Source of the DNA: Verrucomicrobiota bacterium
GTDB lineage: Bacteria > Verrucomicrobiota > Verrucomicrobiia > Limisphaerales > SIBE01
Direction of reading: 5' to 3'
NCBI GenBank assembly: GCA_027623095.1
Contig: JAQBVM010000027.1
Location: forward strand, 1-35,219
Length of the DNA stretch: 35,219 bases
In this document: in pieces, positions 26,562 to 34,698 of the stretch
Position numbering within the stretch: position 1 is the stretch's first letter
Layout: each line of letters begins with the position of its first letter
Translations under genes and position numbers: made by a program
The notes under the pieces: generated by a model
What the model saw: the letters and a program-made list of their open reading frames with translations, nothing else
The model's database searches: none
What the model was told of the DNA's origin: nothing

Positions 26562-27030
26562 ATCCGGCAGTTAGATGGCCGAAAAAGTCGAAAAGAACCG
26601 AAATAAGAAGACTTTCAAAATCACGAGCGGTTCTCCCGCTGCGTGAACTGCGAAGTTTTTGCAAAGCCTTCACTCTTTTCGATTTCTTTTGCTTTTTTCG
26701 GCTAAACCGCCGTTTCCAGGTTTATCATCCGCCCCTGCTTTACCCAACCGCAGCGGATCACCCAAACATCAACGGGTCATCAGCGCGCAAGAAGTTTTCC
26801 TTTCTGGGAACTTGGCATTTGGACCGCGGCGGTTCCTCCGAAAGCTTTCTCCGAAAGCTTTCGGGGTTCACGCCGCTTCAACTTCAATGGTCGCAAAAAC
26901 GCTCGAACGTTGAAGCGGCGTAAACGCCGCGATCAGGTTTATTGTCCCGAATCGTGCCCAATCGTTGGACGATTTCGCTCTCCGTCAACTCGTCCCATCT
27001 GTAGGCGGCAGGTGCGAGGGATTTTTTTAC
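26562..27030. other. Repeat-rich intergenic region
   Basis: No gene is supportable; the 84-codon frame at 26659-26913 has a low-information product. A purine-rich arm at about 26579-26607 (CCGAAAAAGTCG...) is loosely complementary to a pyrimidine-rich arm at about 26672-26701, and the hairpins at 26837-26930 follow. The region separates the broken propeller gene from the candidate RNA at 27067. Confidence 0.5.
26837..26930. repeat. Compound repeat: 13-bp tandem copy plus 13-bp inverted repeat
   Basis: TCCGAAAGCTTTC occurs twice head-to-tail (26837-26849 and 26850-26862); the second copy is part of the perfect palindrome CCGAAAGCTTTCGG (26851-26864). Directly after, ACGCCGCTTCAAC (26870-26882) is perfectly complementary to GTTGAAGCGGCGT (26909-26921) across 26 bases. 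The right arm also forms its own small hairpin, GCGGCG-TAAA-CGCCGC (26915-26930), so two alternative folds compete. It looks like a mobile palindromic element in intergenic DNA. Confidence 0.65.
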
Positions 27031-27060
27031 TGGAAACCCGTCATAAGGCCGTGCTATAAG
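27031..27060 (+). promoter_or_regulatory. Candidate promoter with extended -10 for the RNA/leader at 27067
   Basis: TATAAG (27055-27060) is preceded by TGC, giving an extended -10 (TGcTATAAG). TGGAAA (27031-27036), matching the -35 consensus at four of six, lies 18 bases upstream. A start site near 27067 would yield about 134 bases of RNA before the terminator at 27147-27200. Confidence 0.4.
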
Positions 27061-27066
27061 CTGCGC

Positions 27067-27200
27067 GTTCTCACTTCATATTGAACTTCTTTGGATGGAG
27101 CAATGAATGTAGTGGAATAAGATTTTCCTTCCGAGTGGAAGGTTCGGCGGGTTTTGGCGATGTAAACCGTGTGGCATTCCAAAACCCGCTTTCTTTTCTT
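27067..27200 (+). ncRNA. Candidate small RNA or attenuated leader of the DUF5690 gene
   Basis: Between the candidate promoter and a strong intrinsic terminator lies about 134 bases of unassigned sequence. It contains a hairpin CCTTCC-GAGT-GGAAGG (27127-27142) immediately before the terminator stem. A five-codon frame, ATG AAT GTA GTG GAA TAA (27103-27120), with GGA seven bases before it, could be a leader peptide. The DUF5690 transporter begins 139 bases after the terminator. It does not match any riboswitch, SRP, 6S or tmRNA core that I know. Whether it is a free-standing RNA or an attenuator cannot be decided from one sequence. Confidence 0.4.
27147..27200 (+). terminator. Strong intrinsic terminator upstream of the DUF5690 gene
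   Basis: A perfect 11-bp stem, GCGGGTTTTGG (27147-27157) with CCAAAACCCGC (27179-27189), encloses a 21-base loop and is followed at once by TTTCTTTTCTT. The T-run is on the plus strand only. It cannot end the propeller gene efficiently, being about 590 bases past it, so it belongs either to a separate short RNA or to the transporter's own leader. Confidence 0.75.
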
Positions 27201-27339
27201 CTCAGATATCGAGGTCAGGAATTGAGTGATTCCATATCAGGAACCATATGAGGTTCTGGACTTCGACTTGGCGGCGAAATATTGAAGACGACTTCTGTTC
27301 GCGAGCGCGCTGGTCGCAAAAAATGAAAGCGAAGTGCAT

Positions 27340-28752
27340 ATGAAAGAAGCGGTTCACAAGCAAAGCCGCGTTACCGAGTTCTTGAGCAGGGCGCCACAGG
27401 GCGTTTTCGTCGGATATGCGATTGTGGCTGCGTTTTGCACCTACTTCTGCATGTACGCTTTTCGAAAGCCTTTCGCCGCCGCCACATTCGATGGCGTCAC
27501 ATTTATGGGAACGATGGTTGGTTTGAAGACCGCTATTGTGATCAGCCAGATAATCGGATACGCGCTTTCAAAATATGTGGGCATTAAGGTCTGCTCTGAA
27601 GTTACTCCGCAGAGACGCGCGTTGACTCTTATCGTATTGGTTCTTTGGGCGGAGTTCGCCTTGGTCCTATACGGTCTCGTTCCGAATGACTTTAAAGTTA
27701 TCGCGATTTTTCTGAACGGACTTCCACTCGGCATGATTTGGGGCTTGGTGGTTTGGTATCTGGAAGGCCGCAGAACTTCGGAATTGCTTCTCGTCGGGTT
27801 AAGCTGTTCGTACATTGTATCGAGCGGTGTGGTGAAGGATGCCGGACGTGCAATTATGGAAGGTACAGCGGCCCTATGGTGGATCAATGTTCCCGTTGTC
27901 GGGGCTGCGATTGGCGGGTGGATGGGGGCCGTGAGCGAAGCGTGGATGCCGGCTGTGACAGGACTGCACTTCCTGCCACTGTTCCTCCTTTCGGTCTGGA
28001 TGCTGCAGCAGATTCCCCGGCCGAGTGACAAAGACGTGGAGGCCCGAGTCGAGCGAGAACCGATGAACCGCTCCGACCGGAAAGCCTTTGTTCGAAAGTT
28101 CGGCTTCGGGTTGCTGATGCTTTGCATCGCGTACTTCTTTCTGACCGCGTATCGGGATTTCCGGGATAATTATCAGGTCGAGTTGCTCGACGCACTGGGG
28201 TATCCTTACGATGAGAATAAAGCAATCATCACCAAGGCCGAATTAATTGTGATGTTTGGTGTCCTAGGCGCTCTCGCTTTGTTGAATTTGATAAAGGACA
28301 ACCGAACCGCGCTGATCGGAGCCTTTTTCGTTATGACCGGGGGGATGGCTCTGATGGGGATCGGGACGCTCTTGCTCGAGGCGAAGCTTATTTCGGGGTT
28401 CTGGTGGATGACCCTTGTCGGCCTCGGGTCTTACCTTGCCTATGTTCCATACGGAGCTGTGCTCTTCGACCGGTTGATCGCATCGACTCGAGTCGTCGGA
28501 ACGGCGGTGTTCGCAATTTATCTGGCGGATGCAATCGGCTACACCGGTTCCGTGGGGATTCAATTGTTGAAAGATATGGCGGGGAGCGACATGTCGCGGC
28601 TGAGATTCTTCAAAGGGTTTACCTATTTCATGTCGGCTCTTGGCGTCATCTGCCTGACGGCGAGTTGCCTCTACTTCATGCGCCGATTGAAACATGATGG
28701 CGGGGCGATAGACAATGGCATGCCGAATCGTGTTCCAGATTCCGCAACTTAA
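27340..28752 (+). CDS. DUF5690 family MFS-like membrane transporter
   Basis: About 470 residues from ATG 27340; a GTG two codons earlier is the other option. It is a polytopic protein with about twelve transmembrane segments and a long hydrophilic loop in the middle (PRPSDKDVEARVEREPMNRSDRK). Blocks such as YFCMYAFRKPFAAATF, ISQIIGYALSKYVGIKV, NGLPLGMIWGLVVWYLEGRRTSELL, SYIVSSGVVKDAGR, SEAWMPAVTGL and TAYRDFRDNYQVEL are characteristic of DUF5690, a branch of the major facilitator superfamily with no known substrate. It is a single gene behind a long leader (27061-27339) containing hairpins and a terminator, so its expression may be regulated by attenuation. It is convergent with the CE15-like esterase gene, 51 bases away. 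Confidence 0.85.
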   Translation: MKEAVHKQSRVTEFLSRAPQGVFVGYAIVAAFCTYFCMYAFRKPFAAATFDGVTFMGTMVGLKTAIVISQIIGYALSKYVGIKVCSEVTPQRRALTLIVLVLWAEFALVLYGLVPNDFKVIAIFLNGLPLGMIWGLVVWYLEGRRTSELLLVGLSCSYIVSSGVVKDAGRAIMEGTAALWWINVPVVGAAIGGWMGAVSEAWMPAVTGLHFLPLFLLSVWMLQQIPRPSDKDVEARVEREPMNRSDRKAFVRKFGFGLLMLCIAYFFLTAYRDFRDNYQVELLDALGYPYDENKAIITKAELIVMFGVLGALALLNLIKDNRTALIGAFFVMTGGMALMGIGTLLLEAKLISGFWWMTLVGLGSYLAYVPYGAVLFDRLIASTRVVGTAVFAIYLADAIGYTGSVGIQLLKDMAGSDMSRLRFFKGFTYFMSALGVICLTASCLYFMRRLKHDGGAIDNGMPNRVPDSAT

Positions 28753-28803
28753 TAATGCGGGCGTCCCTTCGAGTGAGCAAACCCTGCTCGCCCACGATGA
28801 AAG

Positions 28804-30114
28804 CTACTTTGCCCGCTCGAAATGCCGGTCGGCAAAAGACAAGTAATGGTCCCAATCGTAATCGGTCACGTCGTGCTTTCCGGTTCGGATGTGGTAACCG
28901 ATTGTTGTTCCGACCGGCGTGTTGACTCTAGGCATTTCGCCGACGCCAAGACCTTCTTTTCCAAGCAATCGATATACTGGATCCGCATTCAATGCGGATA
29001 GGAATTCGCCGCGCGGATCGGCCCATTGGTCTTCCTCGGCGCTGGCAACATAGACCGGCCGCGGAGCGACAAGCGCGATCAGCATATGCTGATCCAGCGG
29101 AAGCGCGTCCTCATTCTCATTGTAAAGTTTGAAGTTTTGGCAGAACCAATGAGGGAAAGAGGTATTGATCCGCTGCACAGTCTCACCGAAGTGCCGCCGG
29201 TTCAGGGCAGCGCCACCGCAGCCGGAGTTGTTTGAGATCACGATGCCGAATCGTTCATCCTGTGCGCCCGCCCAAAGGGAGGTTTTCCCCAGCCGCGAGT
29301 GCCCGAGAAGCGCGATGCGATTCTGGTCGATCCTGGTGTCTGTTTCGAAATAGTCCAGGACACGGCTTAATCCCCACGCCCACGCTCCAATGGCTCCCCA
29401 GTCGTCAGCCGCGAAGTCTCCGTCTTGTTTCGCGCTTGGGTAAACGGATCGAATGCCCATTTTCCAACCTTCCGCGAAATCGGGTTCGATATCTCCGTAA
29501 TAAACGGTCGCCAATCCATATCCGCGAGCGAGAATCTTTTCTACCGGCCAACGACTCGAACTGCTCCCCCGAGATGCCTCTGTTGCTTGATTGTTCACAA
29601 TACCAGCCTCCGCATTGGGCCGCATCCAGCGTGTTGAGAGTCTGATTCCGGGATCGGAATGAATCGAATGGTTTCCACTGAAGTTCAGACCAAGAAACGC
29701 CGGAACAGGGCCATTGGCCTGTTTTGGAAGATAGATGAGGATCTCCATGCGGGGGCCATTTGGATCACCTGTTAGAAGAGCGGAAATCTGTTTTCGAACT
29801 GCTTTTCCTTCGAGAGCGCTGTTATCAACCGAGCGAGTCTCGAATCTTAGATTGGCAGGGCGTCCGGGGCTTTTACCGTACTCATGAGATTGAAAGAGTT
29901 TCAAAATCTCCGGGCGCCGCGTCGAAGTCCAAGTTGCCGCATCCGTGACTGGCTTTCCGTTTGCGAGTATCAATGGATCCGGAAGTGTGAACTTGGGAAC
30001 TTTGGATTCATCGTAGTTTGTGCCTGCCGGTTGAGCGTTCGCGATGGGAACCGTGGCCAGGAGCGCCGAAAATGTGATCACAAAGAGTGGAAAATGACAT
30101 GCTGCGAGATTCAT
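28804..30114 (-). CDS. Secreted glucuronoyl esterase-like alpha/beta hydrolase (CE15 type)
   Basis: This 436-residue protein has a signal peptide ([21 protein letters not shown]). The alpha/beta hydrolase core carries the nucleophile motif GHSRLGK with S273, the CE15 variant of G-x-S-x-G in which an arginine follows the serine. It also has the bacterial CE15 blocks [48 protein letters not shown], and a late [21 protein letters not shown] containing the catalytic histidine. CE15 enzymes cleave the ester between lignin and glucuronoyl side chains of xylan; related acetyl-xylan esterases are a less likely reading. It is a single gene, with the TPR-like gene 139 bases upstream on the same strand. 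With the pectate lyase it suggests plant cell-wall use. Confidence 0.85.
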   Translation of the reverse strand: MNLAACHFPLFVITFSALLATVPIANAQPAGTNYDESKVPKFTLPDPLILANGKPVTDAATWTSTRRPEILKLFQSHEYGKSPGRPANLRFETRSVDNSALEGKAVRKQISALLTGDPNGPRMEILIYLPKQANGPVPAFLGLNFSGNHSIHSDPGIRLSTRWMRPNAEAGIVNNQATEASRGSSSSRWPVEKILARGYGLATVYYGDIEPDFAEGWKMGIRSVYPSAKQDGDFAADDWGAIGAWAWGLSRVLDYFETDTRIDQNRIALLGHSRLGKTSLWAGAQDERFGIVISNNSGCGGAALNRRHFGETVQRINTSFPHWFCQNFKLYNENEDALPLDQHMLIALVAPRPVYVASAEEDQWADPRGEFLSALNADPVYRLLGKEGLGVGEMPRVNTPVGTTIGYHIRTGKHDVTDYDWDHYLSFADRHFERAK

Positions 30115-30253
30115 ACGGTGTCTTATATCAGTTCTGGCTGGAGCGACAACACAGGAGTCTGATTCCAGTTGGATTCCTTGAGCCGGGCGATCTGGAAGGA
30201 TACTATTGGCGCCATGCTCTGCTTCTGAGAATGGATTTGCGATTTAGCCGCCG

Positions 30254-30766
30254 CTATTCGAGTGAGGGTTCGTATTTCTCTCCGGGCCGAGGGGAGAGCT
30301 TAAGCCGCATAATTTCACGCGCGCAAGTGTTCCATCGCAACAGTGCGTCGTCGTTGCCTTGCGGGCGGACTCCTTCAGCCCTGTTGTAGAAACTCATCGC
30401 CTCGATCAGCCATTCGTACGCAGCGTGGCTGGATTCGGCGACACCCAATTCCAAATGCGCTTTCGCCCTGCGCTCGGAAATAATTCCCGCAAAATAATGT
30501 TTGTCATATTCGCTCGTTAATCCGCCGAGAATTTCTTGAGCCTCCTTCACTCCCGCCATGTGACCGTTGGCGAAGCGGTCGGTCAGTGCGAGTAGCTGAA
30601 TCCGGAGCGCCTCTTGATGATTCGGTTCAACATTGAGAATATCGAGGCAGATACTTTCAGCCTCCCCGGGCTCATTCAGCAATCTGTATCGGACGGCTTT
30701 TTCGAGAGCGGCGGGAATGCTTTGTTTTGAAAGAGGTTTTAGATCGAATCGAATGTTCTGTTGCAT
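30254..30766 (-). CDS. TPR-like protein of unknown function
   Basis: This 170-residue cytoplasmic protein is mostly helical. ALEKAVRYRLLNEPGEAESICLDILNVEPNHQEALRIQLLALTD reads as tetratricopeptide repeats, followed by HYFAGIISERRAKAHLELG and a final helix ending LLRWNTCAREIMRL. I recall similar short TPR proteins from Acidobacteria and Verrucomicrobia, but know of no function. It lies 139 bases downstream of the succinate dehydrogenase operon on the same strand, far enough for its own promoter. Confidence 0.7.
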   Translation of the reverse strand: MQQNIRFDLKPLSKQSIPAALEKAVRYRLLNEPGEAESICLDILNVEPNHQEALRIQLLALTDRFANGHMAGVKEAQEILGGLTSEYDKHYFAGIISERRAKAHLELGVAESSHAAYEWLIEAMSFYNRAEGVRPQGNDDALLRWNTCAREIMRLKLSPRPGEKYEPSLE

Positions 30767-30905
30767 AAGACTGGTTTCCGAACTGCAGCCATCTTACAGC
30801 CTGCGTCCCGAGCGCCGGAATAGACGGCCCGCCGGCACGTTCCGATTTCCCAATCTCCGGGCGATTCTACCTTGACGCAGGCGCGCCAGACTGGATTGCC
30901 GGGAT

Positions 30906-31652
30906 TCAATCTCCGTTCGTGAAACGCCGAATCAGTTTGCGAATCGGATCGTAGGCATCATCGACCACGCGCTCTTTCAGAGGAATGATCGCATTGTCCG
31001 TGATCTTAATTTCCTCCGGGCAGACGTTTGTGCAGCATTTTGTGATATTGCAATAACCGATTCCAAACGACGTTCTCAGTTCCTGACTCCGCTCTTCCGT
31101 GTCCAACGGGTGCATTTCCAAGCCGGCGGCGTGGACAAAGAAACGCGGGCCAATGAACTCGTCGTGTTTGCGGTGATCGCGCAAAACATGGCAGACATCT
31201 TGGCACAGGAAACACTCGATGCACTTGCGGAATTCCTGAACCCGATCGATATCCGGCTGCAGCATCCGCCAGGTGCCGTCGGACACATCCGGACGACGAG
31301 GCTTGAATTTCTTGATCCGCTTCTTAACCTCGTAATTCCATGACACGTTGGTGACCAGATCGCGGATCAAGGGAAACGCCTTCATCGGCTCGATCGTGAC
31401 AGGTTTGTCCAACGGCAAATCATTGAGCCGGGTCATGCACATTAGCCGAGGCGCGCCATTGATTTCAGCGGAACAAGACCCGCATTTCCCAGCTTTGCAA
31501 TTCCACCGGCACGCTAGATCGGGCGCCTGTTTGGATTGGATTTGGTGGACAGCATCCAGGACAACCATTCCCTCGGATACTTCAGTGGTGTAGTCCCGAA
31601 GAAGACCCCCTTCGCTGTTTCCACGCCAAATTCGAAACGTTGCCGTCTTCAT
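30906..31652 (-). CDS. sdhB: Succinate dehydrogenase/fumarate reductase iron-sulfur subunit
   Basis: This 248-residue protein carries electrons from the flavoprotein to quinone through three clusters. The [2Fe-2S] ligands are C52, C57, C60 and C72 (C-x4-C-x2-C-x11-C, in CKAGKCGSC ... MCM). The ferredoxin-like domain provides CIECFLCQDVC and CNITKCCTNVCPEEI for the [4Fe-4S] and [3Fe-4S] clusters. All ligands are present, so it should be functional. Its start overlaps the stop of sdhA by four bases, so the two are translationally coupled. It is last in the anchor-flavoprotein-iron-sulfur operon. Succinate oxidation versus fumarate reduction cannot be told from the sequence. Confidence 0.93.
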   Translation of the reverse strand: MKTATFRIWRGNSEGGLLRDYTTEVSEGMVVLDAVHQIQSKQAPDLACRWNCKAGKCGSCSAEINGAPRLMCMTRLNDLPLDKPVTIEPMKAFPLIRDLVTNVSWNYEVKKRIKKFKPRRPDVSDGTWRMLQPDIDRVQEFRKCIECFLCQDVCHVLRDHRKHDEFIGPRFFVHAAGLEMHPLDTEERSQELRTSFGIGYCNITKCCTNVCPEEIKITDNAIIPLKERVVDDAYDPIRKLIRRFTNGD

Positions 31653-33475
31653 TTCATCTCCTCTATGATCCCCTTCAATTCATCGGGCATCTCGGGCAGC
31701 GGTTCGTGTCGTACCTGGATCGTTCCGTCGCGGCCCTTCCAGACAACCACGTTCAATTTTCCAAGCGCTGGATCCTTCTGCGGATAATCGTCGCGATAAT
31801 GGCCCCCGCGGCTTTCTTTGCGATTTAGCGCGGACACTGTAATTGCCTCGCTAACCGTGAGCAGGCTTCGAAGATCCAGTGCCGTATGCCAGGCCGGGTT
31901 GTATTGTCGATTTCCATGGGCGGCGACGGATTTCGAGCGAATCCACAATTCGGTGATTCTGTCGATCGCCTCGGTCATTTCAGTCTCCTTCCGAACGATT
32001 CCGACAAGGTCCTGCATGAACCGTTGCAGCTCATATTGAATTTCGTAAGGATTTCCGTCGGCGGCGCTTCCCTTTGATCCGCGATTGAACGATTCCAGGG
32101 CTTCGCTGACGGTTTCCTCAATTTGGCCGGGATTGACAACTCCTGTCTTGTTTTCTCTGGAGAATTGGGCTGCGTATTCCCCGGCTCGTTTGCCGAATAC
32201 AAGCAGATCAGAAAGCGAGTTCCCGCCCAACCGATTGGCGCCGTTAATCCCTGCGGCGCATTCACCGGCGGCAAAGAGGCCGGGCAAACGGGACATCTGC
32301 GTGTCGGCGTCCACTCGAATCCCGCCCATGATGTAATGCGTTGTGGGGCCAACTTCCATTGCTTCCGCCGTAATGTCGATGTTCGCCAGTTGTTTGAACT
32401 GATGGTACATGCTCGGAAGCTTTCTCTTAATATGTTCCGATGCGTTGGAGAGTTTTTTTCGAATCCACGAAATGTCCAGGAAGACTCCGCCGTGCGGGCT
32501 GCCGCGTCCTTCTTTAATCTCCCGTACGATGCAGCGCGCCACATGGTCACGCGTCAAGAGCTCCGGTGGACGCCGGGCATCGCGGTCGCCCTGCGTGTAG
32601 CGCCATCCCTCTTCCTCATTATCTGCAGTTTGGGAACGGTAGTTCTCGGGAATATCGCCAAACATGAATCGCTTTCCTTCGCTATTCCGCAGCACACCGC
32701 CCTCGCCCCTCACGCCTTCGGTAACTAATATCCCGCAGACACTCGGCGGCCATACCATCCCGGTGGGATGAAATTGAACGAACTCCATGTCGATAAGTTC
32801 CGCGCCGGCATGGTAAGCCAAAGAGTGGCCGTCCCCCGTACAATCCCAACTATTGCTGGTAATCTTAAATGCGCGGCCAATTCCCCCTGTCGCTAACACC
32901 ACCGCCTTTGCGCGGTAAACACGAAATGTACCCTTTTCCCGCTCATACCCGAAGGCCCCCACGACACGGTCGCCTTCCTTTAGCAACGTGAGGATCGTGC
33001 ATTCCATATGGACGTCAATGCCTTGATGGACGCCGTGATCCTGCAATGTTCGAAGCATCTCCAATCCGGTTCGGTCGCCCACATGAGCCAGGCGCGGATA
33101 TTTGTGCCCGCCGAAGTTCCTCTGAAGAATCCGGCCATCCGGTGTTCGATCGAATACAGCGCCCCACGCTTCGAGTTCCCGAACACGCGCTGGCGCTTCC
33201 CTCGCGTGGAGTTCAGCCATCCTCCAGTTGTTGACATACTGCCCGCCACGCATCGTGTCCGCGAAGTGGACCTTCCAATTGTCGCGGTCGTCCACGTTCG
33301 CCAAGGCGGCGGCGATGCCGCCCTCCGCCATCACTGTATGCGCTTTTCCGAGAAGACACTTGCAGACCAGGCCGACAGAAACTCCTGTCGCCGATGCTTC
33401 GATCGCCGCGCGAAGGCCGGCACCGCCGGAGCCGATCACTAAGACATCGTGTTCGAAGGTTTGATAATCAGCCAT
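31649..33475 (-). CDS. sdhA: Succinate dehydrogenase/fumarate reductase flavoprotein subunit
   Basis: This 608-residue catalytic subunit oxidises succinate to fumarate at a covalently bound FAD on the cytoplasmic face of the membrane. The Rossmann motif VLVIGSGGAGLRAAIEA is at about 11-27. H46 in KAHTVMAEGGIAAAL is the histidine that carries the flavin. FVQFHPTGM, RGEGGVLRN and NRLGGNSLSDLLVFGKRAG supply the dicarboxylate and flavin-binding residues. The C-terminal capping domain ends in the usual ESRGGHYRDDYP block. Length and motifs are complete. It is second in the operon, 51 bases after the anchor subunit and overlapping sdhB by four bases. Confidence 0.95.
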   Translation of the reverse strand: MADYQTFEHDVLVIGSGGAGLRAAIEASATGVSVGLVCKCLLGKAHTVMAEGGIAAALANVDDRDNWKVHFADTMRGGQYVNNWRMAELHAREAPARVRELEAWGAVFDRTPDGRILQRNFGGHKYPRLAHVGDRTGLEMLRTLQDHGVHQGIDVHMECTILTLLKEGDRVVGAFGYEREKGTFRVYRAKAVVLATGGIGRAFKITSNSWDCTGDGHSLAYHAGAELIDMEFVQFHPTGMVWPPSVCGILVTEGVRGEGGVLRNSEGKRFMFGDIPENYRSQTADNEEEGWRYTQGDRDARRPPELLTRDHVARCIVREIKEGRGSPHGGVFLDISWIRKKLSNASEHIKRKLPSMYHQFKQLANIDITAEAMEVGPTTHYIMGGIRVDADTQMSRLPGLFAAGECAAGINGANRLGGNSLSDLLVFGKRAGEYAAQFSRENKTGVVNPGQIEETVSEALESFNRGSKGSAADGNPYEIQYELQRFMQDLVGIVRKETEMTEAIDRITELWIRSKSVAAHGNRQYNPAWHTALDLRSLLTVSEAITVSALNRKESRGGHYRDDYPQKDPALGKLNVVVWKGRDGTIQVRHEPLPEMPDELKGIIEEMK

Positions 33476-33526
33476 ACAAAGCTCCCACCAAGTTGCAGAT
33501 CCTTCCGAAGTTTAAACTCGGCGCCC

Positions 33527-34330
33527 TCACAAGATTCTCCAGTCATGCCAAACGCCCATGGAGCAGAGGCGGACGTAAAGATCAGAAAAACCGACCCAGA
33601 AAAGGCTCATCCACGCCCAAAGCATGTGCCGTTTGTTCAAGCAAGTGACGCAGGAGTAAGCCTTGTATCGCATGGGCGCCCGGGACATTTGGTCGAGGAA
33701 GCCGCCTACCAAGTGGCGAAGCGAGTGGCAACCCAGCGTATAACCGCCTAGAAGAATCACGTTTATGGCAAGCACGACAGTCCCCACGCCGATGCCAAAA
33801 GCCCTTTCGCCAGTCGCGGCATTCTGGAACCAGCATGCCCGCCAAACGTCGTAGGCTAGTATAAGGATAAACAGAAGCGCCAAATACATGAAATACCGAT
33901 GCGCGTTCTGAAGAATCAAGGGAAACGAGCGTTCTCCGAGATACTGCTTCCTAGGCTCCCCAACCGTGCATGCTGGAGGGTCGGCCCAGAAGGACTTGTA
34001 GTACGCTCCGCGGTAATAATAGCAAGTAAGCCGGAATCCTCCTGGTGCCCATAGGATCAGCAGCGCCGGGGACCACGGCAGCCACGCCGGCCACCAGAGC
34101 GGCTTCGGCCCAAACAAACTGTGCTCTGAGGCGCCAAAGAGTTCCGGAGAATAAAAGGGCGATAGATAGGGGCCAGAGTAGTAGTGGATTCCCTGAAACG
34201 CGGCCCAAGTCGAATACAGAACAAACGCGGATAAACCCAGAAAAACCAGGACCGGCTGCGCCCACCAAACATCGGTTCGCATGGTCTCTCCAAACGTTCT
34301 GGGTTTGAAGGACGAATTTGCGTAATCCAT
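33527..34330 (-). CDS. sdhC: Succinate dehydrogenase membrane anchor (cytochrome b-type) subunit
   Basis: About 267 residues from ATG 34330, chosen because the protein then begins shortly before the conserved RTFGETMRTDVWW block; the frame is open to a GTG at 34408 whose extra residues look unrelated. About five hydrophobic segments can be seen (starting PVLVFLGLSAFVLYSTW and LILWAPGGFRLTCYYYRGAYYKSFW). Histidines in LQNAHRYFMYLAL and GCHSLRHLVGG are candidate heme ligands. This is the non-classical single-anchor type seen in Verrucomicrobia, Acidobacteria and relatives, not the paired SdhC/SdhD. It is first in the operon; a clean promoter was not found upstream. Confidence 0.82.
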   Translation of the reverse strand: MDYANSSFKPRTFGETMRTDVWWAQPVLVFLGLSAFVLYSTWAAFQGIHYYSGPYLSPFYSPELFGASEHSLFGPKPLWWPAWLPWSPALLILWAPGGFRLTCYYYRGAYYKSFWADPPACTVGEPRKQYLGERSFPLILQNAHRYFMYLALLFILILAYDVWRACWFQNAATGERAFGIGVGTVVLAINVILLGGYTLGCHSLRHLVGGFLDQMSRAPMRYKAYSCVTCLNKRHMLWAWMSLFWVGFSDLYVRLCSMGVWHDWRIL

Positions 34331-34698
34331 AAACTTGCGATCAACGGAGCTGGAACAGAGGCAAGAGCATCGGACACACTGATAGAGCCTTGGTGTGCCG
34401 ATCTGCACTATTGGTTAATTGGAGGTCTGTCAGAAGCAAAGCTGTCAATAATCCGGGCTCAATCTGAGGTGACATGGCGGCTAGTAATCCAGAATTCCGT
34501 AAGCGGATCAAGCACCGAATGCTTCAAATGATTCCAAGCGCCGCGCAACAGGCATGCTTAATGATTTACATTCCAATGCAGCGCGGCTTGAATCGATGGA
34601 GCCGTCCCCATTGATTCGATTCGATTGGGATAAAAAGGAGTTTCACATCGAGCAATGGACTTCGAACGTTTGAGGAGTTCCCTCTAGAGATAATCAGG
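34331..34698. other. Intergenic region upstream of the sdh operon
   Basis: No gene is supportable. On the minus strand a perfect -35 word TTGACA lies about 120 bases before the sdhC start, but no -10 follows at a workable distance. A stem GAATCGATGG/CCATTGATTC (34590-34599 with 34608-34617, one G-T pair, 8-base loop) lacks a T-tract and is not called as a terminator. The broken right-edge gene ends at 34699. Confidence 0.45.

Noticed and set aside
28753..28803. Hairpin GAGCA-AACCC-TGCTC between convergent genes as a shared terminator
   Set aside because: Five pairs and no T-run on either strand.
34400..34480. Perfect -35 word TTGACA upstream of the sdh operon
   Set aside because: The nearest AT-rich -10 candidate is more than 25 bases away, too far for a standard promoter.
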